NCBI GenBank assembly: GCA_031289445.1
Contig: JAITPL010000115.1
Coordinates: 1 to 9,231 of the forward strand
Direction: 5' to 3'
From: Tannerella sp.
GTDB lineage: Bacteria; Bacteroidota; Bacteroidia; Bacteroidales; Tannerellaceae
DNA length: 9,231 nt
A program made the translations under genes and the position numbers. Under the pieces are notes generated by a model that was not told the DNA's origin, searched no databases, and was given only the letters and a program-made list of their open reading frames with translations. Positions within the stretch are counted from its first letter, which is position 1; each line of letters begins with the position of its first letter. Positions 1-7,330 of the stretch are shown here, piece by piece.

Positions 1-884
1 TATCCCCTACCCTCTTTCGTGTGATAGCGAATACGGTCTATCAGCGCCTGTGGATGTTCCAACCGCACGCCAACCGCTATCCCCTTGGCCTCCATATCCA
101 CGTTTTGAGCCTCCAGCCAGCGGTACACGTCCCGCGCCGAATGACCTGTAGCAAGTATCACCGGCCCCGCGAACGTCCGTCCGTCGCGAGTATTGATGCC
201 CTCTACCTCCTCGCCCCGCAGAAGCAGAGAAGTCATGCAGGTCGAGAAGTGCACTTCGCCGCCGCAGTTCAGAATCGTATTGCGGATATTCTCTATAATA
301 TGCGGCAGTCTGTCCGTGCCGATATGCGGGTGCGCGTCCGACAGAATCGACACGTCGGCGCCATGCTGACACAGTATATTCAGAATACGCTCTACCGAGC
401 CGCGTTTTTTGCTGCGGGTATAGAGCTTGCCGTCCGAGAATGCTCCCGCACCGCCCTCGCCGAAGCAGTAGTTCGACTCCGCATCTACACGCTGTTCCCT
501 GCACATATTCGCGATATCCGTCTTCCTTTGACGCACATCCCTGCCACGCTCTACAACCACAGGCTTCAAACCAAGCTCTATCAGGCGCCGAGCGGCAAAC
601 AGTCCCGCCGGACCTGCTCCCGCCACAACCACCTGCCGCGCGGAAGACACATCCCTGTAATCCGTCCTTACATATTCCTCGCCCTCAGGCTCTTCGTCGA
701 TGAAAAGCCGGAGCGACACGTTCACATATACCGTGCGCTGACGTGCGTCTATCGAGCGTTTAAGCACACGGACGGCGCGGACGGAAGCTGGATTTTCGCC
801 GGTCTCGCGGCAGGCCGCCTTGCGCAAAGCCTGTTCGTTTACAGCCTCTTGAGGAAGCAGTCGCATTTGAATTTCTCTTATCAT
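1..884 (-). CDS. FAD-dependent oxidoreductase, COG2509 type (partial, C-terminus beyond left edge)
   Basis: The ATG is at 884-882, and 294 codons stay open to the left edge. The protein starts MIREIQMRLLPQEA. Residues 1-80 form an N-terminal domain preceding the nucleotide-binding fold, as in COG2509 proteins. The Rossmann dinucleotide-binding motif GAGPAG is at 89-94, and the acidic residue ending the second strand is Glu112 (VVVERG). A conserved block at about 138-159 (NYCFGEGGAGAFSDGK) and an ILATGHSARD segment at 243-252 are typical of this family of uncharacterised FAD/NAD(P) flavoproteins, usually a little over 500 residues, so roughly 40 percent of the protein is missing here. The physiological substrate of the family is not known to me. 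It is probably a cytosolic enzyme, since no signal peptide is visible. It is transcribed divergently from the sugar-nucleotide gene, with a -7-like element about 30 bases upstream. The long plus-strand open frame opposite it is a codon-bias shadow. The family call is good; the reaction is unknown. Confidence 0.88.
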   Translation of the reverse strand, partial: MIREIQMRLLPQEAVNEQALRKAACRETGENPASVRAVRVLKRSIDARQRTVYVNVSLRLFIDEEPEGEEYVRTDYRDVSSARQVVVAGAGPAGLFAARRLIELGLKPVVVERGRDVRQRKTDIANMCREQRVDAESNYCFGEGGAGAFSDGKLYTRSKKRGSVERILNILCQHGADVSILSDAHPHIGTDRLPHIIENIRNTILNCGGEVHFSTCMTSLLLRGEEVEGINTRDGRTFAGPVILATGHSARDVYRWLEAQNVDMEAKGIAVGVRLEHPQALIDRIRYHTKEGRG

Positions 885-913
885 AGAAAGTATTTTACAG
901 CATTAAACGGCTG

Positions 914-921
914 CAAATATA
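914..921 (-). promoter_or_regulatory. Putative Bacteroidetes -7 promoter element for the FAD oxidoreductase gene
   Basis: On the minus strand 921 to 914 reads TATATTTG, an exact match to the Bacteroidetes -7 consensus TAnnTTTG. It is followed by CAGCC, which would put the transcription start near 907 and give a leader of about 23 bases before the ATG at 884. I do not see a good TTTG -33 element at 19-20 bases upstream, so the call rests on the -7 match and its position. Confidence 0.5.
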
Positions 922-932
922 AAAAAAAATTA

Positions 933-940
933 TACTTTTG
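933..940 (+). promoter_or_regulatory. Putative Bacteroidetes -7 promoter element for the uxs-mfd operon
   Basis: TACTTTTG at 933-940 matches the -7 consensus TAnnTTTG exactly. A start near 947 would give a leader of about 26 bases before the ATG at 973. No clear TTTG lies at the -33 position; that stretch (909-914) is occupied by the start of the opposing promoter's -7 element. The region from 921 to 930 is an A-tract. Confidence 0.55.
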
Positions 941-972
941 TACTCTTTTTAATTCAATCATTCAGCTTTTCT

Positions 973-1920
973 ATGGAAAGAATCTTAGTAACCGGCGGCG
1001 CCGGATTCATAGGCTCGCATCTCTGCGACCGACTTATCAGCGAGGGATACGACGTTATCTGCCTCGACAATTATTTCACAGGCAACAAAAACAACGTCCG
1101 CCATCTGCTCGGCAACGACCGCTTCGAGCTTGTACGCCACGACGTTACCACGCCCTACTATGCCGAGGTGGACAAAATCTTCAACCTCGCCTGCCCCGCC
1201 TCGCCTGTCAACTATCAGTATAACCCCATCAAGACCCTCAAGACGTCCATCTACGGAGCTTTTAACATGCTCGGCCTCGCCAAGCGCGTCAAGGCCAGGA
1301 TTCTGCACGCCTCTACCAGCGAAGTCTATGGCGATCCCTCGGTGCATCCGCAGGTCGAGTCCTATTGGGGGAACGTCAACCCCATCGGCATCCGCTCCTG
1401 CTATGACGAGGGCAAACGCGCCGCCGAAACTCTCTGCATGGACTATCACCGGCAACACGGGATAAGGATTAAACTGATCCGCATCTTCAACACCTACGGC
1501 CCGCGGATGGACCGCAACGACGGACGGGTCGTTTCAAACTTTATCGTGCAGGCGCTGACCGGTCGCGACATCACCATCTACGGCAACGGCTCGCAGACGC
1601 GAAGTTTTCAGTTTATCGACGACCTCGTCGAGGGCATGATGCGCATGATGCAGACCGGCGACGATTTTACCGGGCCTGTCAACATCGGCAACCCGGGCGA
1701 ATTTTCGATGCTCGAACTTGCGCAGGCTGTGATACGGCTGACCGGCTCGAAATCCAAGATTGTTTACGAGCCTCTGCCGCAGGACGACCCCCGCCAGCGC
1801 AAGCCCGACATCTCGCTGGCATTTGAAAAACTGTCGGGCTGGCAGCCTGTCGTCAGCCTCGAAGAGGGCTTGAAGAAGACCATAGCCTATTTTGACGAAT
1901 TACTTACGAAAGAAAACTGA
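973..1920 (+). CDS. uxs: UDP-glucuronic acid decarboxylase (UDP-xylose synthase), extended SDR family
   Basis: This 315-residue protein converts UDP-glucuronate to UDP-xylose in the cytoplasm, using tightly bound NAD+, and supplies sugar nucleotide for surface glycans. The N-terminal Rossmann motif GGAGFIG is at residues 8-14, with Asp32 (CLDN) positioned for the NAD ribose. The signature segments [15 protein letters not shown] (71-85), STSEVYGDP (114-122, with the catalytic Ser/Thr and Glu117) and YDEGKR (Tyr144, Lys148 of the SDR YxxxK pair) separate the decarboxylase branch from plain epimerases and dehydratases. NTYGPRM (173-179) and the [10 protein letters not shown] block (208-217) are also typical. 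The length matches short bacterial UXS proteins that lack a membrane anchor. The ATG at 973 is the only sensible start, just before the glycine motif. It is the first gene of a pair with mfd, whose start lies three bases after this stop. Its sequence does not indicate a specific glycan, and no glycosyltransferase lies nearby. Confidence 0.93.
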   Translation: MERILVTGGAGFIGSHLCDRLISEGYDVICLDNYFTGNKNNVRHLLGNDRFELVRHDVTTPYYAEVDKIFNLACPASPVNYQYNPIKTLKTSIYGAFNMLGLAKRVKARILHASTSEVYGDPSVHPQVESYWGNVNPIGIRSCYDEGKRAAETLCMDYHRQHGIRIKLIRIFNTYGPRMDRNDGRVVSNFIVQALTGRDITIYGNGSQTRSFQFIDDLVEGMMRMMQTGDDFTGPVNIGNPGEFSMLELAQAVIRLTGSKSKIVYEPLPQDDPRQRKPDISLAFEKLSGWQPVVSLEEGLKKTIAYFDELLTKEN

Positions 1921-1923
1921 AAA

Positions 1924-4900
1924 GTGGACATCGGGGAGATAAAATCCGTATATGCAGCTCATCCGCACCTGAAGGCAGCCTTGTCGGCCACCGACCGGCA
2001 GGTCTTCCTTAAAGGCCTTGCAGGCTCGGCGAAGTCTGTTCTGGTCGCTTCCCTGTTTGAAAAGCGGGGAGGCGTATGTCTTTGCCTGCTTAACGACCTC
2101 GAAGACGCCGGTTACTTCTACAACGACCTCGTGCAACTGATGGACAGTCAGGGTGTTTACTTTTTCCCTTCGGCCTACCACCGGCATATAAAATACGGCC
2201 ATACCGACGCCGCCAACGAGATATTGCGTACCGAAGCGCTTGGGCTGATGCAGGATGCCGACCCGCGCTGCATCATCGTTTCCTATCCCGACGCTATAGC
2301 CGAGAAAGTGCTTTCGATGGCTACCCTGCAGGAGAATACGCTGACCGTTCACAAGGGTGAGAAAATCGACCCCATGTTCGTATCCGAGGTGCTCGACAGC
2401 TACGGCTTCGAGCAGACCGACTACGTCTATGAGCCGGGACAGTACGCCATGCGCGGCAGCATTGTAGATATATTCTCGTTCTCGAACGAATACCCTTATC
2501 GCCTCGATTTCTTCGGCAACGAGGTCGAGACTATCCGCAGCTTCGACGTGGAGACGCAGCTCTCGAAAGACAAATGTAGCGAGATACACGTCATTCCCGA
2601 AATAAGCCGCCATAACGAGCCTGATTCGTCGCTGCTCGAACTGCTGCCCAAGGAGGCTACGCTCGTGGCCGACGATATTGAGTGGTGTGTAGAGCGCATT
2701 GCGGGCATCCGCGACGAAGCTCCCGTCAATCACGGTGACGGCGAAGGCTTCAAGAGCGCCGATGACATGCGCCGCAAACTCGTTACCGCAGAGGAGTTCG
2801 CCGCGCAGGCCGGGCGTTTCCGGCAATTCCTCTTTCAGAGCCGGCGACAGGCGACAGGCTCGACCATAGCCTTCGATACCGCGCCCCAGCCTGTCTTTCA
2901 GAAAAATATCGACCTCGTCAGCGAATCCTTCAAGAGCCACATCGCAGAGGGTTACACCGTCTATCTGCTGACCGACAGCGCCAAGCAGGCCGAGCGCATG
3001 AAGGATATCTTCAGCGACCGCGGCGACAATCTTGCCTTCACCGCCCTGAATCACACCCTGCACGCCGGTTATGTCGATAACACCTTGAAGATATGCCTCT
3101 TCACCGACCATCAGATATTCGGACGCTTCCATAAATACAACCTCAAAAGCGACAAGGCGCGCAGCGGCAAACTGACACTCTCGCTGAAAGAACTGAATCA
3201 GTTTTCCAGCGGCGATTATATAGTGCATATCGACCACGGTCTGGGGCAGTTCGGCGGACTTGTGCGCACCGAAGTCAACGGCAAGATACAGGAAGCTATA
3301 AAACTGATTTACAAAAACAACGACATCATCTTCGTTAGCATTCATTCGCTTCACAAGCTGTCGAAATACAAAGGCAAGGACGGCGAAGCTCCCGCGTTGA
3401 GCAAGTTAGGCTCCGGCGCGTGGGAAAAGATGAAAGACCGCACTAAAAAGAAGGTCAAGGACATTGCACGCGACCTTATCCTCCTCTACTCGCAGCGCAG
3501 GAACGAAAAGGGTTTTGCTTTCAGTCGCGACAGTTTCATGCAGGACGAACTCGAAGCCGGTTTTATCTACGAAGATACCCCCGACCAGTTGAAAGCCACT
3601 AACGACGTCAAGGCCGATATGGAACGCGACCGCCCTATGGACCGGCTTATCTGCGGAGATGTGGGTTTCGGCAAGACGGAGGTGGCTATCCGCGCTGCAT
3701 TCAAGGCCGTTGCCGACAACAAGCAGGTGGCCGTGCTGGTGCCTACTACGGTGCTTGCTTTTCAGCATTACCGCACCTTCAGCGAGCGGCTTAAAGACTT
3801 TCCCTGCACTGTCGATTACATCAGCCGGGCGCGTACTGCCGGCGAGGTGAAGGACATACTGCGACGCCTCGACGATGGCTCGCTGAATATACTCGTAGGC
3901 ACTCACCGCCTCACAGGCAAGGACATAAAATTCAAGGATCTTGGGCTTCTGATTATAGATGAAGAGCAGAAGTTCGGCGTCTCGGTCAAGGAGAAACTGC
4001 GGCAGATGCGCACTAACGTGGATACCCTGACAATGACCGCCACGCCTATCCCCCGCACGCTTCAGTTCTCGCTTATGGGTGCCCGCGACCTCAGTAACAT
4101 ACATACTCCGCCGCCTAACCGCTACCCCATCATGACCGAGATTGAACGCTTCAACCCCGATATTATCCGCGAGGCGATAGAGTTCGAGATGAGCCGCAAC
4201 GGACAGGTGTTTTTTATCAATAACCGCATCCAGAATATCTACGAGATGGAGGCGCTGATACGTCGCGAGATACCCGATGCCCGCATAGCTATCGGACACG
4301 GCCAACTTGAGCCTGAAAAGCTCGAAAAAATCATCATCGACTTCGTCAATTACGAATATGACGTGCTGGTTTCTACCACTATCATCGAAAACGGCATCGA
4401 CGTTCCCAACGCCAATACTATCATCATCAACAACGCTCACCAGTTCGGGCTTTCGGAGCTGCATCAACTGCGCGGGCGCGTAGGACGCAGCAACCGCAAG
4501 GCGCTCTGCTATCTTCTCGCGCCGCCTCTCACCACAATCACTCCCGAATCGCGCCGCCGACTGCAAGCTATAGAAAACTTTGCCGAGCTGGGCAGCGGCG
4601 TTTTTATCGCCATGCAAGACCTCGATATTCGCGGCGCAGGCAACATGCTCGGCGCCGAACAAAGCGGATTTATCGCCGACCTCGGCTACGAAACCTACCA
4701 GAAAATACTTGAAGAAGCTGTTGACGAACTTAAAACGGACGAGTTTGCCGACCTCTACTCTACCGACGAAACCGCCGCCGGCGGCGAACGCGACCTCGTG
4801 CGCGACACATTTATTGAAAGCGACCTCGAACTGCTCTTCCCTCCTACTTATATACCCAACGACTCGGAGCGCGTAGGTATCTATCGCGAGCTTGACTCGA

Positions 4901-5244
4901 TAGGAAGCGAGGAGGGTCTCGAAGGCTTTGTAGCCCGCCTGCGCGACCGTTTCGGCGAGATACCGGCGCAGGGTGTTGAGCTGATTCGCGTTGTACAGTT
5001 GCGCCGTCTCGGCAAACAGTTAGGTTTCGAGAAGATAATTTTGAAGCAGGGAATGATGACTATATACCTTATCAAGGACGATGCGAGTCCCTACTATCGC
5101 AGCAACGCTTTTTCGCGCTTGCTCACTTACATACAGCAACGTTCCAAGGTATGCATTTTGCGCGACCAGCCCGGACGCCGCAGCCTCATCATTCGCAGCG
5201 TCCCCGACATAGCAACAGCCTGCCGCTGCCTGACGGAAATATAA
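1924..5244 (+). CDS. mfd: Transcription-repair coupling factor Mfd
   Basis: Mfd is a cytosolic, DNA-translocating ATPase that removes RNA polymerase stalled at lesions and recruits UvrA. Residues 1-350 are the UvrB-like part: a degenerate P-loop GLAGSAKS at 31-38 and RGSIVDIF at 177-184. The RNA polymerase-interacting domain (CarD-like) starts around 425, with GDYIVHIDHG at 430-439. The translocase carries Walker A GDVGFGKT (578-585), the DEEQ box (679-682), TMTATPIPRT (703-712) and motif VI QLRGRVGR (848-855). The RecG-like TRG segment includes NMLGAEQSGF (907-916), followed by the C-terminal regulatory domain. At 1106 residues it is close to full family length (E. coli 1148). The start is GTG at 1924: an in-frame TGA, the stop of the preceding gene, lies at 1918-1920, and no other in-frame ATG precedes the conserved N-terminal block. 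The gap to the upstream gene is three bases, so the two are very probably co-transcribed. Its final 23 bases, with the stop codon, are duplicated just downstream. Confidence 0.97.
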   Translation: MDIGEIKSVYAAHPHLKAALSATDRQVFLKGLAGSAKSVLVASLFEKRGGVCLCLLNDLEDAGYFYNDLVQLMDSQGVYFFPSAYHRHIKYGHTDAANEILRTEALGLMQDADPRCIIVSYPDAIAEKVLSMATLQENTLTVHKGEKIDPMFVSEVLDSYGFEQTDYVYEPGQYAMRGSIVDIFSFSNEYPYRLDFFGNEVETIRSFDVETQLSKDKCSEIHVIPEISRHNEPDSSLLELLPKEATLVADDIEWCVERIAGIRDEAPVNHGDGEGFKSADDMRRKLVTAEEFAAQAGRFRQFLFQSRRQATGSTIAFDTAPQPVFQKNIDLVSESFKSHIAEGYTVYLLTDSAKQAERMKDIFSDRGDNLAFTALNHTLHAGYVDNTLKICLFTDHQIFGRFHKYNLKSDKARSGKLTLSLKELNQFSSGDYIVHIDHGLGQFGGLVRTEVNGKIQEAIKLIYKNNDIIFVSIHSLHKLSKYKGKDGEAPALSKLGSGAWEKMKDRTKKKVKDIARDLILLYSQRRNEKGFAFSRDSFMQDELEAGFIYEDTPDQLKATNDVKADMERDRPMDRLICGDVGFGKTEVAIRAAFKAVADNKQVAVLVPTTVLAFQHYRTFSERLKDFPCTVDYISRARTAGEVKDILRRLDDGSLNILVGTHRLTGKDIKFKDLGLLIIDEEQKFGVSVKEKLRQMRTNVDTLTMTATPIPRTLQFSLMGARDLSNIHTPPPNRYPIMTEIERFNPDIIREAIEFEMSRNGQVFFINNRIQNIYEMEALIRREIPDARIAIGHGQLEPEKLEKIIIDFVNYEYDVLVSTTIIENGIDVPNANTIIINNAHQFGLSELHQLRGRVGRSNRKALCYLLAPPLTTITPESRRRLQAIENFAELGSGVFIAMQDLDIRGAGNMLGAEQSGFIADLGYETYQKILEEAVDELKTDEFADLYSTDETAAGGERDLVRDTFIESDLELLFPPTYIPNDSERVGIYRELDSIGSEEGLEGFVARLRDRFGEIPAQGVELIRVVQLRRLGKQLGFEKIILKQGMMTIYLIKDDASPYYRSNAFSRLLTYIQQRSKVCILRDQPGRRSLIIRSVPDIATACRCLTEI

Positions 5245-5292
5245 CTCTAATCACACACACAGCCGCTGCCTGACGGAAATATAATGCTAATC
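5222..5292. repeat. 40-base-period tandem duplication spanning the ends of two convergent genes
   Basis: Bases 5222-5252 and 5262-5292 match at 29 of 31 positions, with the first 23 identical, at a period of 40. Copy 1 contains the last codons and TAA stop of mfd (5242-5244). Copy 2 contains the terminal Asp codon and TAG stop of the antiporter gene on the opposite strand (complement of CTA at 5287-5289). Each copy therefore carries a relic of the other gene's 3' tip: copy 2 still spells a seven-codon mfd-like end plus TAA, and copy 1 still spells CTAATC. A CA-rich tract (5252-5261) fills the space between them. I see no hairpin with a T-tract here, so no intrinsic terminator for either gene is evident. 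Confidence 0.9.
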
Positions 5293-6738
5293 CGACAGTT
5301 GCAACAGTACATCGCCCGGCTCAAGCACCGTTGAGCCTCGCGGCACAAGGTATTGTTCGCCGCGCCTGACCATCACTATAAGCGCATTTTCGGGCAGTGT
5401 CAAGTCCATTATGCGGTTGCCCTTAGCCAATAGCGCCGCATCCACTTTCTGCTCGGTCATTACGGACTTAATATCCTCCGACAACTCTACATCGAACGAT
5501 TTCAGCTTGAGTTTCTTCTTGGATTCACCCGCCAAGCCAAGCAACTGCGCAACCAAGGGCACTGTAGTACCCTGCAACAGCAGCGAAACGAGGGTAACAA
5601 AAAATACGATATTGAAGATTATGGCGCCTTCTCTGACGTGCGAAGTCAAGGGATAAGTAGCAAACAGAATTGGCGCTGCGCCCCGCAATCCTACCCACGA
5701 AACGTAATGCTTGGCCTTGATAGACACCTTGCGGAAAGGTAACAGACACAACCATACGGCAACAGGGCGCGAAACAATAATCATAAACATACCGACAGCC
5801 AGACCTATACCCGCAATCGGCAGCAGTTCCAGCGGATTGACAAGCAAACCCAGAGTAAGGAACATTACTATCTGAAACAGCCAAGTCATTCCGTCCATAA
5901 AACTCTTCGATGTTTTCTTGTGAACAAACTGCGAGTTGCCCATCACAAGTCCGCTGATATAAACGGCCAGATAGCCGTTGCCTTGAAGGAGGTTGGTTAT
6001 CGAAAAAATTATAAATACAAGCGTCAGAAGCAGGACGGTATAAAGCGACTGGTTGTCGATATTTATCCTGTTCATCAGTTTGACCGACATTCGTCCGAGC
6101 AGGAATCCCAGCCCCGCTCCTATAATCAGCTGCATTGCAAATGTCCCGGCTATTCGCCACAGACTGCCCTCGCCTATCTGTATCAACTGTATAAAAGTAA
6201 TAGTCAGGAGATAAGCCATAGGGTCGTTACTGCCGCTTTCGAGTTCGAGCAGGGGACGCAGTTTTTCTTTCAGCACAAGACCTTTGGAGCCGAGAATGGC
6301 AAAGACTGAGGCCGAGTCGGTTGACGACATCACCGAAGCCAGCAATAGGGCTTCAAGGAAAGAGAAAGTTACTGCCGTGAAAAAATGCTGTGTACAGAAA
6401 TAGATAAACACTCCGGTAATAAGGGCGGTGAGCAATACTCCCAGCGTCGCCAGCACAATGCCCTGCGCCAGAATCGGCCGTATCTCCGAAAACTTGGTGT
6501 CCATACCGCCCGAAAACAATATGATATTGAGAGCCAGAACTCCTATCAACTGGGCTGTTTTGGGATTCGAGAACTCCAGACCCAGACCGTCATGTCCGAA
6601 CAACATGCCTACGACCAAAAACAACACTAATATCGGCACACCGAAGCGGTATCCGGTCTTGCCTGCTATAATACTTATAAATAATAGCAGCGCCCCTATC
6701 AGTACTATGTTTTCAACCGAAACTGTCGTTAAGTCCAT
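5287..6738 (-). CDS. nhaP2: K+/H+ antiporter, CPA1 NhaP2/CvrA-like, with C-terminal TrkA_C domain
   Basis: This 483-residue inner-membrane protein has about a dozen hydrophobic segments between residues 8 and 400, characteristic of monovalent cation/proton antiporters, which exchange cytoplasmic K+ (or Na+) for protons in volume and pH control. LALNIILFSGGMDTKF (68-83), STDSASVF (139-146) and ESGSNDPMA (167-175, containing the Asn171-Asp172 ion-binding pair of CPA1 exchangers) are the key membrane motifs. SWVGLRGAAPILFA (347-360) carries the conserved arginine. Residues from about 412 to 483 form a soluble TrkA_C (RCK_C) module ending in EPGDVLLQLSD, a likely ligand-sensing regulatory domain. 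That module favours the NhaP2/CvrA group over plain NhaP Na+/H+ antiporters, but ion preference cannot be read from the sequence. The ATG is at 6738-6736, seven bases after the stop of the thioredoxin-like gene, so the two form an operon read leftward. It converges on mfd with a 42-base gap. Confidence 0.92.
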   Translation of the reverse strand: MDLTTVSVENIVLIGALLLFISIIAGKTGYRFGVPILVLFLVVGMLFGHDGLGLEFSNPKTAQLIGVLALNIILFSGGMDTKFSEIRPILAQGIVLATLGVLLTALITGVFIYFCTQHFFTAVTFSFLEALLLASVMSSTDSASVFAILGSKGLVLKEKLRPLLELESGSNDPMAYLLTITFIQLIQIGEGSLWRIAGTFAMQLIIGAGLGFLLGRMSVKLMNRINIDNQSLYTVLLLTLVFIIFSITNLLQGNGYLAVYISGLVMGNSQFVHKKTSKSFMDGMTWLFQIVMFLTLGLLVNPLELLPIAGIGLAVGMFMIIVSRPVAVWLCLLPFRKVSIKAKHYVSWVGLRGAAPILFATYPLTSHVREGAIIFNIVFFVTLVSLLLQGTTVPLVAQLLGLAGESKKKLKLKSFDVELSEDIKSVMTEQKVDAALLAKGNRIMDLTLPENALIVMVRRGEQYLVPRGSTVLEPGDVLLQLSD

Positions 6739-6745
6739 AACATGT

Positions 6746-7228
6746 TTATTTTTTTATCTGTTCCTGTAAGCGGTCGTGAGCGACGTTGACAGCCACGATT
6801 ACGCCGCGGTCGTCAATAAGAAAGTTCTTGAGGCCGCGCTTGAGGCCATACTTCCTGAACGTAGCCGAGTGTGCGCCCTGCTTCTCCTGTATCTGTCCGG
6901 CGGCTTCGAGGCCGTCCGTTCGCAGTGTCTCGCGGAATACCGATTCATTCTCGTCCAGCGATACGGAAATGATTTTGACTTGATCGTTCCGTTTCCGGCT
7001 GTTCCACAATCTGACGTTTTGCATCCGCGAATAAGCGTCGTAAGTAGCCCAGAAATGCACCAGGGTATATTGCCCCGAATCGTTCGCAAACGTAGCTCCA
7101 CCCGCGAGAGCTATTCCCGGAGCAAGGTCGCCTTTACGAAAACCCTCCGTCAAACTTGCCTGTTCGGGCGCCGCCGACAAGATAACAACAATCCCCGCTA
7201 CAGAGAGTACATAGTTCAATATTTTCAT
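6746..7228 (-). CDS. Thioredoxin-fold (TlpA/AhpC-TSA-like) exported protein lacking the CxxC motif
   Basis: The 160-residue product begins with a short basic N-terminus and a hydrophobic stretch (MKILNYVLSVAGIVVILSAA). This is a signal peptide or membrane anchor, with possible cleavage after about residue 24. The rest has a TlpA-like layout: an RKGDLAPGIAL entry segment (31-41), YTLVHFWATYDAYSRMQN (54-71), KIISVSLDENESVF (85-98) and a FLIDDRGVIVAVN segment (136-148). In active relatives the equivalent of WATYDAYSR reads WASWCPPCR. Here the two cysteine positions are Asp64 and Ser67, and the position of the usual cis-proline before the FLID strand is Leu133. There is no cysteine anywhere in the protein, so classical disulfide exchange is excluded. 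CxxC-less thioredoxin-like proteins of this general look occur, from memory, in other Bacteroidetes; their function is unknown to me. The gene has its own promoter-like region upstream and leads the operon with the K+/H+ antiporter. A binding, scaffold or sensing role is inference. Confidence 0.8.
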   Translation of the reverse strand: MKILNYVLSVAGIVVILSAAPEQASLTEGFRKGDLAPGIALAGGATFANDSGQYTLVHFWATYDAYSRMQNVRLWNSRKRNDQVKIISVSLDENESVFRETLRTDGLEAAGQIQEKQGAHSATFRKYGLKRGLKNFLIDDRGVIVAVNVAHDRLQEQIKK

Positions 7229-7249
7229 AAAATTCCATTAAAACCGCTG

Positions 7250-7280
7250 CAAAATTACGGAATAATTTTTGAATATCAAT
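7250..7280 (-). promoter_or_regulatory. Putative promoter for the thioredoxin-like/antiporter operon
   Basis: On the minus strand TAATTTTG at 7257-7250 is an exact match to the Bacteroidetes -7 element TAnnTTTG. ATTG at 7280-7277 is a one-mismatch -33 element with a 19-base spacer. Transcription would start near 7243, giving a short leader of about 15 bases before the ATG at 7228. Confidence 0.6.
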
Positions 7281-7297
7281 TATTTTTCCTACTTTTG
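7268..7297 (+). promoter_or_regulatory. Putative gdhA promoter (-33 TTTG and -7 TACTTTTG)
   Basis: TTTG at 7268-7271 and TACTTTTG at 7290-7297 match both Bacteroidetes promoter elements exactly, separated by 18 bases, close to the usual 19-20. The -7 element is followed by CACCC. A start near 7304 leaves an A/T-rich leader of about 27 bases with no Shine-Dalgarno sequence before the ATG at 7331, a pattern common in strongly expressed Bacteroidetes genes. It faces away from the operon promoter on the other strand, and their -33 regions overlap. Confidence 0.65.
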
Positions 7298-7330
7298 CAC
7301 CCTTAATAATCAATAAAAACTACATTATTT

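Noticed and set aside
7..504. 165-codon minus-strand frame as the left-edge gene
   Set aside because: It is a different frame of the same strand. The frame from 884 down to the left edge carries the GxGxxG motif and the family blocks; this one is an Arg/Gly-rich shadow.
21..1223. 400-codon plus-strand open frame at the left edge
   Set aside because: It is in register antisense to the flavoprotein gene and then runs out of frame into uxs. Composition is Arg/His/Pro-rich without motifs, and it would overlap two well-supported genes.
1900..4662. Two long minus-strand open frames (484 and 418 codons) opposite mfd
   Set aside because: They are in register with mfd codons, so stops arise only where mfd uses TTA, CTA or TCA, which are rare here. 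The proteins show no family motifs, while the plus strand encodes an unmistakable Mfd.
5245..5286. Intrinsic terminator between mfd and the antiporter gene
   Set aside because: No stem of useful length followed by a T-tract is visible; the sequence is explained by the tandem duplication and a CA-rich tract.
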